Positions 52,105 through 60,863 of a DNA stretch of 64,000 nt are shown one piece after another. The stretch is from Flavobacterium sp. 245 (GTDB taxonomy: Bacteria; Bacteroidota; Bacteroidia; Flavobacteriales; Flavobacteriaceae). The DNA lies in the NCBI RefSeq assembly GCF_004362055.1, contig NZ_SNXB01000011.1, positions 62,001 to 126,000 of the forward strand. Direction: 5' to 3'. The notes under the pieces are model-generated. The model did not search any database. It was not told the DNA's origin and saw only the letters and a list, made by a program, of their open reading frames with translations. How positions within the stretch are numbered: the stretch's first letter is position 1; each line of letters begins with the position of its first letter. The position numbers and the translations under genes were made by a program.

Positions 52105-52599
52105 GTGGCTGGAAAAGAACAATTCAACGAGATTTACTACAAGCATTACAACAAAGTGTTTCGTTTGTGCAAAGGTTATTTTTGTGGAGATACTGCATTG
52201 GCCTCGGATGCGACACAGGAAATCTTCATCAAAGTCTGGGAGAAACTAGACACTTTCCGAAACGACTCGAGTATCAGCACATGGGTTTACCGGATTGCAG
52301 TAAACACCTGCCTTCTTTATTTAAGAAAATCATCTTCAAGAAAAGAAATCAGGACCGATATTCTGCCTCAGACTGCTTCAGAAAGTTATTCGAGCGAAAA
52401 AGACGAACAGCTTCGACAAATGTATCAATGCATACAAAAGCTTGAAGAAACAAATAAAATGATAATCCTGATGACATTAGACGGCGTAGAATATCAGGAA
52501 ATAGCAGAAGTAATCGGGATAACCGAAGAAACTCTTCGTGTTAGAATCCACCGAATCAAAAAAAGTTTAACTCAATGTGTACAAAATGAAAACATTTGA
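52105..52599 (+). CDS. ECF-type RNA polymerase sigma factor
   Basis: The start is a GTG at 52105, 1 bp after the hydrolase stop, giving 164 residues. Region 2 includes FNEIYYKHYNKVFRLCKGYF, DATQEIFIKVWEKL and STWVYRIAVNTCL; region 4 is YQEIAEVIGITEETLRVRIHRIKKSL. It lacks region 3, as ECF factors do. The gene that follows overlaps by 14 bp and encodes a membrane protein in the usual anti-sigma position. Translational coupling is likely throughout the three-gene unit. Confidence 0.93.
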   Translation: MAGKEQFNEIYYKHYNKVFRLCKGYFCGDTALASDATQEIFIKVWEKLDTFRNDSSISTWVYRIAVNTCLLYLRKSSSRKEIRTDILPQTASESYSSEKDEQLRQMYQCIQKLEETNKMIILMTLDGVEYQEIAEVIGITEETLRVRIHRIKKSLTQCVQNENI

Positions 52600-53155
52600 A
52601 GAATTACAAAATATTTGGGAGCAGCAGACAGAGTCTGATACAAAACCAACAGCCACTGAAATCATTAAAAAAGCAGAGGCAAATACTAAGAAAATTAAGC
52701 GCAGCCATTTTTGGACCAAAGTAATTTTAAGCCTGACCTCATTAATACTAATCTCCTATTATATTTGGGTAGGCGCTTATAGACAAACACTGTTTAGTTT
52801 TGGATTATGCATCATGATTACAATGCTTCTAGTACGTATAGCCATAGAATGGATCAGTACGAAAAAACTAGAGAGCTTAAAGACCGATGTTAACTTAATT
52901 GAATATAGCAAACTGGCTCATCAGTTTTATGAATGGCGAAAAAAAATACATTACATTTTCACACCTATTATTTATCTAACTTATATCGTTGGTTTCACCT
53001 TGCTTCTACCTGTTTTTAAAGACAATTTCTCGAGTGGTTTTTATCTTTACATCCTCATAAGCGGGTATGCTTTTTTATTAATCTTTGGATTTTTTATGAT
53101 AAGAATAATCAAAAAAGAAATAAGGCTTTTAAATTTCTTAAAAAACATTTCTTAA
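52586..53155 (+). CDS. Membrane protein, putative anti-sigma-like partner
   Basis: The ATG at 52586 gives 189 residues (MKTFEELQNIWEQQ); it overlaps the sigma gene by 14 bp. The soluble N terminus contains ELQNIWEQQTE, a short helix often seen at the start of Flavobacteriia membrane partners of ECF factors. Four membrane segments follow (about 44-62, 69-88, 125-147 and 157-176). The zinc-type ZAS motif is absent, so the anti-sigma role is inferred only from position. Confidence 0.7.
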   Translation: MKTFEELQNIWEQQTESDTKPTATEIIKKAEANTKKIKRSHFWTKVILSLTSLILISYYIWVGAYRQTLFSFGLCIMITMLLVRIAIEWISTKKLESLKTDVNLIEYSKLAHQFYEWRKKIHYIFTPIIYLTYIVGFTLLLPVFKDNFSSGFYLYILISGYAFLLIFGFFMIRIIKKEIRLLNFLKNIS

Positions 53156-53207
53156 AAGAAATATTTAATGAATCGAATAGATATTTCTATGCTTCCTATT
53201 ACTAAGA

Positions 53208-53239
53208 GAAAAGCTTCAGAGAAATCTGGAGCTTTGTTG
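53208..53239 (+). terminator. Terminator after the sigma operon (AGCTTCAGA family)
   Basis: AAAAGCTTCAGA-GAAA-TCTGGAGCTTT is followed by GTTGTTT, so the T run is interrupted and this copy may be weaker. Confidence 0.75.
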
Positions 53240-53310
53240 TTTCTAATAAAATAATCCTTATTTTTAACAAGATAACTTAGTTTAAAATCTAACTCTTTAA
53301 CCACCAAAAA

Positions 53311-54663
53311 ATGAAAAAAGCCTTTTTTTTATTACTAATTGTAGCCTTATACTCATTCACAACTCAGGAAGAGACAACGATTGTTTCAGGTAAAATAACC
53401 AATACCGAAAATGGAATAATTAAAATCAAAGGGGATTTTGTTAATAAAGAAATCAAGCTAAAACCAGATGGCAGTTTTTCAGAAAATCTAAAATTAGATT
53501 ATGATGGTGTTTATAAAATTGAAACTACTAAAAACAGCATTCCAGTATATTTAACTAAAGATTCTAAATTGATAATTAATGCTGATGATACGAATTTAGC
53601 TTCAACTTTAAAATTTACAGGTAACGGAAGTGTAGAAAATCAATATCTTGCTAAAAAACAGCTTATAACTTCAGCAATTGCAGACGAGGAACTTTATAAA
53701 CTTGACGAAAGTGTGTTCCTGAAAAAGCTCCAAGAAATAAAAAATTCAGTTAACACTTTGTACCTAAAAACAAAATTTACTAATTCTGATTTCAAAGCAA
53801 AAGAAGCCAGAAGCATTCATTATTTAGAGCAGAAACATTTGCTTTTTTATACAAAACAACATTATTATTTGGCAAAACAGTATGATTTTAAAGTTTCTGA
53901 AAAATACCCAAAGTTTGACGACACAATCGATTTAGACAATAATTCTGATTTTTTATTTTCTAATGAATATCAGGGTATTGTGATAATCAAATTTTATGAA
54001 AAGATGAAAGGAGATGAGGGTAGTTTTTATCTTACTGCTAAAAATTCAATTCCAGAAATTAAAACTTTAAAAAGCCAAAGCATAAAAAATCGTTTAATAG
54101 AAAACTTCACAAACGATGTTAGTCTGGAAAATCTGAATTATGATAAAACATATCAGGAATATTTATCCATTACAAGCGATCCAATTATCAAACAAAAACT
54201 AACCGCCAATTATAACACAACAAAAGCATTACAACCTGGAAATCCGTCTCCGAAATTTGATTACGAAAATCAAAAAGGAGGTAAAACTAGTTTAGAAAAT
54301 CTGAAAGGAAAATATATTTACATCGATCTTTGGGCAACATGGTGTGGTCCGTGCCGTGAACAGATTCCATTTCTTCAGAAAGTGGAAGAGCAATATAAAG
54401 GAAAAAATCTAGAGTTTGTCAGTATTTCGATTGATGCGTTAAAAGATCAGCCTAAATGGAGCAAATTTGTTGTCGAAAAACAATTGGGCGGGATTCAATT
54501 ATTGGCAGAAAATGAATGGGAATCAAAATTCGTAAAAGATTATGCTGTTTGGGGAGTTCCAACATTTATTCTTCTTGATCCTAATGGCAATATTGTTACT
54601 GCACGCGCTCCAAAACCTTCTGACCCTAAACTTATTGATTTATTGAACAGCTTAAAAATATAA
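53311..54663 (+). CDS. TlpA-like thioredoxin-fold lipid/periplasm reductase, exported
   Basis: The 450-residue protein has a signal peptide (MKKAFFLLLIVALYSFTTQ). The first 110 residues form a DUF4369-like beta domain (VSGKITNTENGIIKIKGDF). A helical middle region precedes the thioredoxin domain from about residue 310, with LWATWCGPCREQIPFLQKV as the redox-active CxxC near 348 and WGVPTFILLDPNG (cis-Pro) near 413. TlpA/ResA-type proteins reduce periplasmic disulfides, for example in cytochrome maturation; the Bacteroidota DUF4369 forms are not assigned. Confidence 0.92.
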   Translation: MKKAFFLLLIVALYSFTTQEETTIVSGKITNTENGIIKIKGDFVNKEIKLKPDGSFSENLKLDYDGVYKIETTKNSIPVYLTKDSKLIINADDTNLASTLKFTGNGSVENQYLAKKQLITSAIADEELYKLDESVFLKKLQEIKNSVNTLYLKTKFTNSDFKAKEARSIHYLEQKHLLFYTKQHYYLAKQYDFKVSEKYPKFDDTIDLDNNSDFLFSNEYQGIVIIKFYEKMKGDEGSFYLTAKNSIPEIKTLKSQSIKNRLIENFTNDVSLENLNYDKTYQEYLSITSDPIIKQKLTANYNTTKALQPGNPSPKFDYENQKGGKTSLENLKGKYIYIDLWATWCGPCREQIPFLQKVEEQYKGKNLEFVSISIDALKDQPKWSKFVVEKQLGGIQLLAENEWESKFVKDYAVWGVPTFILLDPNGNIVTARAPKPSDPKLIDLLNSLKI

Positions 54664-54742
54664 AGCTGCATTACGATTCAAATAACTTTTATCCAAAAAC
54701 ATCCATAAACTTATTAGATACTTGAGACTTTCTAATAAAAAG

Positions 54743-54776
54743 CAAAAGCTTCAGAGAAATCTGAAGCTTTTTTATT
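54743..54776. terminator. Terminator (AGCTTCAGA family), perfect stem
   Basis: AAAAGCTTCAGA-GAAA-TCTGAAGCTTTTTT lies between the convergent TlpA-like gene and the gene at 54845. It ends the TlpA transcript and may work in both directions. Confidence 0.88.
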
Positions 54777-54844
54777 CTTAACACTTAATGTCTACTATTG
54801 CATAAATATTTTTTTAAGCACAAATCATTAGCCCTGTTATTTAA

Positions 54845-55330
54845 TTAAGCCGAAGGTTTATCAAATATCCAACCAGCAATAACAAGATCCTGAATAGTTT
54901 CATTTGATGCAATTCCTTGTTTTAATGTTAATCTCTCTTCTGGATTTTTACTTTTTTTTGCATATTTATGCAATACAAAAAATAAGGTTATACTCAATGC
55001 CATACCAACTATAAACACTTTTAGGCCAAAAACAGGTAATACAAAAATTAAAATTAACAGATAAATTGCATATTTTAATATTGGAGACTTACGAGAAGCT
55101 TCTTCATGAAATTCAACACAATCATTGCATCTTGAAATTCCTATCATCATTTCCTCATACTTTAAACTTCTGTAGACAACAAAATTAGTTCTGTCTTTTA
55201 CTTTATAAAGCTTTATAAAGTCGTAATTATTAATGTTTTCACTTTCGTTTTGAAAACAATAACCACATCTTTTTTCTTTTGGCTCAAAGCGTTTTAAGCT
55301 TTCATTATAATTATATTTAGATAACATCAT
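54845..55330 (-). CDS. Membrane protein with two Cys pairs, unknown
   Basis: The 161-residue protein has a CGYC pair near residue 22 and a CNDC pair near 72, a possible zinc ribbon facing the cytoplasm, then two membrane segments (about 88-125). The C terminus ends LVIAGWIFDKPSA. It lies 8 bp after its upstream neighbour, also a membrane protein, so the two are an operon. No family is recognised. Confidence 0.7.
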   Translation of the reverse strand: MMLSKYNYNESLKRFEPKEKRCGYCFQNESENINNYDFIKLYKVKDRTNFVVYRSLKYEEMMIGISRCNDCVEFHEEASRKSPILKYAIYLLILIFVLPVFGLKVFIVGMALSITLFFVLHKYAKKSKNPEERLTLKQGIASNETIQDLVIAGWIFDKPSA

Positions 55331-55338
55331 ATATAGAT

Positions 55339-55863
55339 TTAAATTTCTTCTGGATAAAATATCTTAGAAATTAAGAGTTGGAATAAATATGCAATAAGAA
55401 AACAAATAAAAAAAGGAATCAATAACTCCACGACATAATAAGAACTTCTAGTATTTATATACAATTCAAAAGCTAAAGGAAATAATACAACTAAAACTAT
55501 CGATCTGACTACTCCAGCTATTGGTTCATTTTTTAAATTAAAATACCCCGCAGCCCCTGCAATAATAGACGCCAATATATACCATTCATATCCTTTGATG
55601 CTTAAAACCGGCCCTAAAATAGCCGCTACCATAATGATAACTCCTGTAATTTCTTGGTTTTCATTATCTTCACTTTTCTCCTGTGCGGCTTCCAAAAGTT
55701 CCCTTTTATACTCTCTAATTACTTTATTAATAAGTTCTTCTGCAGTTTTTTCGTCATATCCTGCAACAATTAATTTTATAATTTGATTCTCAACAGATAA
55801 ATTATCTTTTAAATACGCTTCTTTAATTTCTTTTATTTGCTGATATGAGAGTTCTTTTTCCAT
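55339..55863 (-). CDS. Membrane protein with UBA-like N-terminal segment, unknown
   Basis: The 174-residue protein starts with a charged helical part that includes IKLIVAGYDEKTAEELINKVI, resembling a UBA/CUE-like helical turn. Four membrane helices follow (about 76-165). It is translated just before the Cys-pair membrane protein. I cannot name a function; a two-subunit membrane complex is the simplest idea. Confidence 0.65.
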   Translation of the reverse strand: MEKELSYQQIKEIKEAYLKDNLSVENQIIKLIVAGYDEKTAEELINKVIREYKRELLEAAQEKSEDNENQEITGVIIMVAAILGPVLSIKGYEWYILASIIAGAAGYFNLKNEPIAGVVRSIVLVVLFPLAFELYINTRSSYYVVELLIPFFICFLIAYLFQLLISKIFYPEEI

Positions 55864-56109
55864 TAAATAATTTTATCTGTTGCTGAGAATAAATGACTGT
55901 AAATTCCTTTTTGCTATAACAAAAATTCAATTTGCTGATGCAGAAAAGAGCGTTTTTAATACTATTCTATTCTTCGCCAAGTTTCTTTTAATTTTTCTTC
56001 CCTTTGAGACAAATATAAATTAAAATCGGAAATATTAATAAGTCTCATCTCACACAAAACATTTCTCAAAGGATTTTTTTTCTATCTTCCAAAAATAAAA
56101 TTTTACAAA

Positions 56110-56874
56110 ATGAACCTACTATCTTCAATAAAAAAATCTTTTTTATGCACCGTTATTCTGCTAATAAGCTTTTTTCTAGTTTCTTTTTATCAAAAAAACA
56201 CAGAACAAACAACTTCTGATAAAATCAAAAAAGTCTTGATTTTTTCTAAAACAAATGGTTTCAGACACGAAAGTATCCCAGCCGGAATCGCAGCTATTAA
56301 AAAACTGGGGCAGGAAAATCATTTTCTGGTAGATGCTACTGAAGATTCTCTTGCAATTAATTCAAAGAATTTAAAACAATACCAGGCTGTTATATTTTTA
56401 AGCGCTTCTGGTCATGTTTTAGGCGAAAATCAGAAATTGGCTTTGCAAAAATTTATAGAAAAAGGAAATGGTTTTGTCGGCATTCATTCGGCTACAAACT
56501 GCGAACCTGACTGGCCTTGGTACACACAAATGATTGGTGGTATTTTTGACGGGCATCCAGAACCGCAAAATGCAAAACTTGTAATTGTCGATCATGAACA
56601 TGCATCTACCAAACATCTTCCGGCAATTTGGGAACGAAAAGACGAATGGTACAATTTTAAATATTTAAATCCAGATGTACATGTGCTTATAAAAATTGAC
56701 GAATCTTCATACAAAGGCGGCAAACATGGCGACAATCATCCTTTGGCATGGTATCATGAATATGATGGTGGCAGAGCGTTTTATACTGCTTTGGGACACA
56801 GCCCTGAAAGTTACAGCGACCCTCTTTTTGTACAGCATTTACTTGGAGGCATTACATATGCTATGGGAAAATAA
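56110..56874 (+). CDS. ThuA-domain protein
   Basis: The 254-residue protein has one N-terminal membrane or signal segment (VILLISFFLVSFY). The ThuA glutamine-amidotransferase-like fold is shown by VLIFSKTNGFRHESIP near residue 42, LSASGHVLGENQ, GNGFVGIHSATNCEPDWPWY near 115, GGIFDGHPEPQ and YEYDGGRAFYTALGHSPES near the end. ThuA proteins occur with sugar utilisation genes, but no such partner is adjacent here. A small lipoprotein gene follows after 27 bp. Confidence 0.93.
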   Translation: MNLLSSIKKSFLCTVILLISFFLVSFYQKNTEQTTSDKIKKVLIFSKTNGFRHESIPAGIAAIKKLGQENHFLVDATEDSLAINSKNLKQYQAVIFLSASGHVLGENQKLALQKFIEKGNGFVGIHSATNCEPDWPWYTQMIGGIFDGHPEPQNAKLVIVDHEHASTKHLPAIWERKDEWYNFKYLNPDVHVLIKIDESSYKGGKHGDNHPLAWYHEYDGGRAFYTALGHSPESYSDPLFVQHLLGGITYAMGK

Positions 56875-56901
56875 AATTTACTAATCAATATCTAAATAAA
56901 T

Positions 56902-57435
56902 ATGAACTCAAATCTCAAAATTTCATTTCTTTCTGCGTTTCTAATCTTTACCATTTTAGGATGTTCGGATAAAAAAACGAAGCCCATTCCTGAGAATCCT
57001 TATTTGAAAGAATTAGCAGAAAAGCAAATTGGAGACAGCAAGTACTATATTTCTATCCCAAAAAAATATACAATTAAGGAAAACATAGGACCTGATTTTT
57101 CTGTTTATTATTTCGTCCCTGCAGATACAACAGCCACAGCAGCTTTTTCAGGCGGTTTTTATTTCGGCAATTACCCAAGTTTGTTTGAATCAGCTAGTGA
57201 CAGCTGTAAAACGGAAAAGATAAAGAGCAAAATTCTAAACAAAAATGCCGACTGGAGAGTCTATAACTGCAAAGGCAAATATTCTATTCAGTCTATTTTT
57301 GAGAGCGGAAGCAATGAAGGCTGGAATCAATACATTCATGCCTTTGCAAATGCAAATTCGGCTGCCGACTTAAAAAAGGTATTCCTGATTTTGGAGACAA
57401 TGAAAAAGAAGGAACCTAAAAAACAGCCCAAATAA
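56902..57435 (+). CDS. Small lipoprotein, unknown
   Basis: The 177-residue protein has a lipoprotein signal with lipobox ILGC (MNSNLKISFLSAFLIFTILG before the Cys). The mature part contains IGDSKYYISIPKKYTIKENI and a beta-rich region with YFVPADTTATAAFSGGFYFG, a layout seen in PsbP/MOG1-like fold proteins. It follows the ThuA gene closely and ends before a bidirectional terminator. Its function is unknown. Confidence 0.75.
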   Translation: MNSNLKISFLSAFLIFTILGCSDKKTKPIPENPYLKELAEKQIGDSKYYISIPKKYTIKENIGPDFSVYYFVPADTTATAAFSGGFYFGNYPSLFESASDSCKTEKIKSKILNKNADWRVYNCKGKYSIQSIFESGSNEGWNQYIHAFANANSAADLKKVFLILETMKKKEPKKQPK

Positions 57436-57475
57436 TTTACTGAGCATTTTTAATCTTCTAAACATCAAAACAAAA

Positions 57476-57502
57476 AAAGACCGTTCTTTTTGAACGGTCT
57501 TT
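57476..57502. terminator. Bidirectional terminator
   Basis: AAAGACCGTTC and GAACGGTCTTT form an 11-bp stem around TTTTT. It lies between the convergent lipoprotein gene and the gene at 57526. Confidence 0.88.
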
Positions 57503-57525
57503 ATATTTTTATTTATTTCAAAAAC

Positions 57526-57831
57526 TTAAGCTCTGAACAAAGCAAATTTATTGTGATTGAATAAAACTTTGTCGTAAGGAACATAAAGCGAAACGATTTT
57601 CTCTGAAGATGCATCGAATGTGATTCCGTTATGTTTTCTAAACAAATAAATCTCTTTTAAACAATTTGAAAGACTTTGATGGATTTCACTTGTAAAAGTT
57701 GGCAGTTTTTTATCGCCTACTAAAAGATCAATTTGATAATTTGAACTGCTTTTTGATAAATTATTACCAATGATTCTTAGTGTAAATGTTGTTGGCTTTC
57801 CATATTGTTCGCCTTGATATTGCAGTGTCAT
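57526..57831 (-). CDS. Uncharacterised protein, 101 residues
   Basis: The small cytoplasmic protein is beta-rich, beginning MTLQYQGEQYGKPTTFTLRI, with ISKNLxxSSSNYQID-like strands and a central helix SLSNCLKEIYLFRKHNG. It is flanked by its own terminator and a leader, which supports a real gene. No family is recognised. Confidence 0.65.
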   Translation of the reverse strand: MTLQYQGEQYGKPTTFTLRIIGNNLSKSSSNYQIDLLVGDKKLPTFTSEIHQSLSNCLKEIYLFRKHNGITFDASSEKIVSLYVPYDKVLFNHNKFALFRA

Positions 57832-57976
57832 AATTTTACATTAAAAGGTTAATTATTTTTCTCTATCCGGCTTTAACCAAAAGACGAATCTAATTTTAAA
57901 GTTAAAGAAAAAAAACAAAAATTTTCTAAATATTTCTACAAATTTAAAATAATAAATCGCAAAATCAGAAATAAAA

Positions 57977-58000
57977 AAAACCGTAACGAGTTACGGTTTT
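57977..58000 (-). terminator. Terminator of the LRR gene
   Basis: On the minus strand AAAACCGTAA-CTCG-TTACGGTTTT is followed by a T run. It starts about 65 bp past the stop at 58066. Confidence 0.8.
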
Positions 58001-58065
58001 CAACAATTAACTAAATATATTTAATCAACTTTTTTCAACGAGTAAAATTCATTCCATAAGCACGA

Positions 58066-58920
58066 TTAATTTTCGGTAATATCCTTTTGTCTTTCAGCAT
58101 TTATTTCTAATAAAAACGGATTCCCATTTTCATCAAACATTGTCATATTTAAAGCATCTAATAATGCTATTTTTCTTGAAACTCCTCCTTTAAATTTATT
58201 ATAAGAAAGATTCATTTCAGAAAGGTTGCGAAGCTTTCCAAGTCCATCCGGAATTTCTCCTTCAAAACTATTATCAAACAAACTAAGGTTTTCCAAAGCA
58301 CCAAAATTTGCAATTTCCCTGCTCAGGTTTCCCGTTAATTTATTGCCGTTTAAAAGCAATACTTTCAACGTCGAGATTTTGTAAATTGAACTTGGCAGTG
58401 CGCCGCAAATTTCATTATTAAAAACCGAAAGCACTTCTAATCGATTTAATTTCCCTAGATCTGCAGGCAACTCACCCGATATTTGATTTTTAAAAAGTTC
58501 AAGATCTTTCAGTTTGTGCAATTCACATATTCCCACCGGAATTGTTCCTGAAATTTTATTATCAGAAACATCTAAAACTTCAAGTTCTTTTAGGTTATGG
58601 ATGTTATTTGGCAAATTTCCTTCCAATTTATTCTTTTGAAAATTCACCTCAACTAAATTTACCAAATCAAAAAATTCCGAAGGCAGTTCACCTTGCAGAT
58701 TATTATTTGATAAATCCAGAGCTATCACTTTTCCGTTTTCAGCACGCACTCCATACCAGGTTGAAACAGAAAGGGATAAATCCCATTTTATCTTCCATTG
58801 CGAACCATTTGTGGCATGATATAATTTGATCAACGCCTCTTTCTCTTTATCTGAAACAGTATCTGCAAAAGAATTAAGAGAAAAAGCGAATGCTAAAAAA
58901 AATGTAAATAAGCTTTTCAT
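58066..58920 (-). CDS. Exported leucine-rich-repeat protein (plant-type LRR)
   Basis: The ATG at 58920 gives 284 residues with a signal peptide (MKSLFTFFLAFAFSLNSFA). An N-terminal cap (ALIKLYHATNGSQWKIKWDL), the same cap that opens plant-type bacterial LRR proteins, is followed by about eight 24-residue repeats of the form LxxLxxLDVSDNKISGTIP (for example ELEVLDVSDNKISGTIP and RLEVLSVFNNEICGALP). Such proteins bind proteins or glycans outside the cell. There is no sorting domain at the C terminus. Confidence 0.88.
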   Translation of the reverse strand: MKSLFTFFLAFAFSLNSFADTVSDKEKEALIKLYHATNGSQWKIKWDLSLSVSTWYGVRAENGKVIALDLSNNNLQGELPSEFFDLVNLVEVNFQKNKLEGNLPNNIHNLKELEVLDVSDNKISGTIPVGICELHKLKDLELFKNQISGELPADLGKLNRLEVLSVFNNEICGALPSSIYKISTLKVLLLNGNKLTGNLSREIANFGALENLSLFDNSFEGEIPDGLGKLRNLSEMNLSYNKFKGGVSRKIALLDALNMTMFDENGNPFLLEINAERQKDITEN

Positions 58921-59097
58921 AACAGATTTGGGGATTGTTACGAGCGTAAAAGTAGGAATTCTATAGACATAATGCACCTAATGTCGATAAAGTGTTAATA
59001 AGTAAATATTTAACAGCTTTAATACTACTTTTAAAAAATGTTAAATTAGTGCTTTTTTTGCTTAAATTTGATTCAACTAACATAAAAACCTAATAGT

Positions 59098-59586
59098 ATG
59101 GAAATTAACTTTATTGCTTTATTTTTAGCTGCTGTTGTTACACTTTTTACAGGTTTCATTTGGTATCATCCAAAAGTATTTGGAACAATCTGGATGAAAG
59201 AAAATAACTTTACACAGGAACAGCTTAGAACCGGAAATATGCTTAAAATCTTCGGATTGACTTATGTTTTTTCTTTGATGATTACTGTTATTTTAATGGC
59301 TTTGACAATTCACCAGTCTGGTGCCGTAGGAATGGTTGGCGGACCCCCGATGCTGGCAAACGCAAAACCATCATTTGCAGCCTTTATGGCCGATTATGGA
59401 ACGGCATACAGAACCTTTAAGCATGGTGCGCTTCATGGGTTTATGTCAGGCTTATTTTTTGCTTTTCCGATTGTTGGAATCAATGGTTTATTTGAAAGAA
59501 AATCTTGGAAATATATTTTCATCCACGCTGGTTATTGGATGCTTACACTTATGCTAATGGGCGGCATTATCTGCGCATATGCCTAA
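59098..59586 (+). CDS. DUF1761 membrane protein
   Basis: The 162-residue protein has four membrane helices. The signature VVTLFTGFIWYHPKVFG near residue 13 and the C-terminal YWMLTLMLMGGIICAY are characteristic of DUF1761. The function is unknown. A strong terminator follows 12 bp past the stop. Confidence 0.9.
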   Translation: MEINFIALFLAAVVTLFTGFIWYHPKVFGTIWMKENNFTQEQLRTGNMLKIFGLTYVFSLMITVILMALTIHQSGAVGMVGGPPMLANAKPSFAAFMADYGTAYRTFKHGALHGFMSGLFFAFPIVGINGLFERKSWKYIFIHAGYWMLTLMLMGGIICAYA

Positions 59587-59598
59587 ATTAAACTTTAC

Positions 59599-59636
59599 AA
59601 AACCCGTTTGAAACTAAAAGGCAAACGGGTTTTTCT
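59599..59636 (+). terminator. Terminator after the DUF1761 gene
   Basis: AAAACCCGTTTG (59599-59610) and CAAACGGGTTTT (59622-59633) form a perfect 12-bp stem followed by TCTT. Confidence 0.88.
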
Positions 59637-59704
59637 TAATAATAACTTAAAGAAAGTCAGTTATTATAAATATTATCTAATTTTGAAGAAATTAGCGCAC
59701 TCTT

Positions 59705-60850
59705 TTGAATACAACTTATTCTTTTCAAATCTATAATAGTACGGCATCGCTTCCTTTAGAATGGAATTCGCTTGCTTCAGAAAACATCTTTTTGACACGA
59801 GAATATCTCGAAGTATTGGAAAACTCTTGTCCAGTCAATATGATTTGTCATTTTATTGGAATTTTTGAAGAAGAAAAACTTTCGGGAATTGCTTTGACTC
59901 AATTTTTATTTGCCGAAAAACTAGAATCTTTTGGCGAGCGTGATCAATGTTTAAAAACTTCGGTGCGTAATTTTGCATTTAAAAATTTTGCTTCTCATGT
60001 ATTATTCGTAGGAAATAATATGCTTACAGGACAAAATGCCTTTGCTTTCGCAAAAAACATTCAGCTGCCAAAAGCTGTCAAGACACTTCATAAAGCAATT
60101 AATCAGCTTAAAAAAGATTTAAAAGCTTCGGGTAAAAAAGTTCATATTACAAGTATAAAAGATTTTACTTCAGAGGAAATCAAACCACTTCAAGCCGAAT
60201 TCAAAAACAATTATACTTTTTCGACACAGCCCAATATGATTTTTGAAATCAATAAAAATTGGAAAACCGAACAAGATTATATCGATGCTTTATCAAAAAA
60301 ATATCGAGATCAGTACAAGCGTGCCCGCAAAAAAACGGAAGGAATCGTAAAACGAAAAATGTCTTTGCCTGATATTAAGCAATACGAAGATGTTATTTAT
60401 GATTTGTATTTTCATGTGGCAAAAAATGCGCCTTTCAACACCTTTTTTCTATCACGGAATCATTTTAGTTTTTTCAAAGAAATCATGAAAGACAACTTTT
60501 TGTTTTATGGTTATTTTTTAAATGAAAAACTTATTGGCTTCAATACATTGATTAAAAATGGCGCTGTAATGGATACTTATTTTTTGGGTTATGATGAAAA
60601 TCTACAGCGAGAAAAAATGCTGTATCTGAACATGTTGTATGACATGATTGCCTACTCTATCAACCAAGGTTTTTCGACCATTGTATTTGCCAGAACTGCA
60701 CTCGAAATTAAAAGCTCTGTAGGCGCAAAACCATTAAAAATGTATGGTTTAATAACGCACAGCAATGCTTTGATCAATCACAATATTGCAAAATTATTTC
60801 AATATTTGGAACCAAAAACAGAATGGCAGGAACGAAATCCGTTTAAATAA
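59705..60850 (+). CDS. GNAT/FemAB-like acyl- or aminoacyltransferase
   Basis: The start is a TTG at 59705 (NTTYSFQIYNSTASLP), giving 381 residues; no ATG lies closer that keeps the N-terminal strand. The sequence has KKYRDQYKRARKKTEG near residue 200, a motif of the peptidoglycan-bridge FemAB and BioF2-like GNAT group, and GYFLNEKLIGFNTLIKNGAV near 273. The acceptor is unknown. It is convergent with the lipid kinase gene, with a 13-bp gap. Confidence 0.8.
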   Translation: MNTTYSFQIYNSTASLPLEWNSLASENIFLTREYLEVLENSCPVNMICHFIGIFEEEKLSGIALTQFLFAEKLESFGERDQCLKTSVRNFAFKNFASHVLFVGNNMLTGQNAFAFAKNIQLPKAVKTLHKAINQLKKDLKASGKKVHITSIKDFTSEEIKPLQAEFKNNYTFSTQPNMIFEINKNWKTEQDYIDALSKKYRDQYKRARKKTEGIVKRKMSLPDIKQYEDVIYDLYFHVAKNAPFNTFFLSRNHFSFFKEIMKDNFLFYGYFLNEKLIGFNTLIKNGAVMDTYFLGYDENLQREKMLYLNMLYDMIAYSINQGFSTIVFARTALEIKSSVGAKPLKMYGLITHSNALINHNIAKLFQYLEPKTEWQERNPFK

Positions 60851-60863
60851 AAAAGAGTTTTTT

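Noticed and set aside
52167..52445. Open frame of 92 codons overlapping the sigma factor gene
   Set aside because: It is a plus-one frame shadow; sigma regions 2 and 4 are complete in the other frame.
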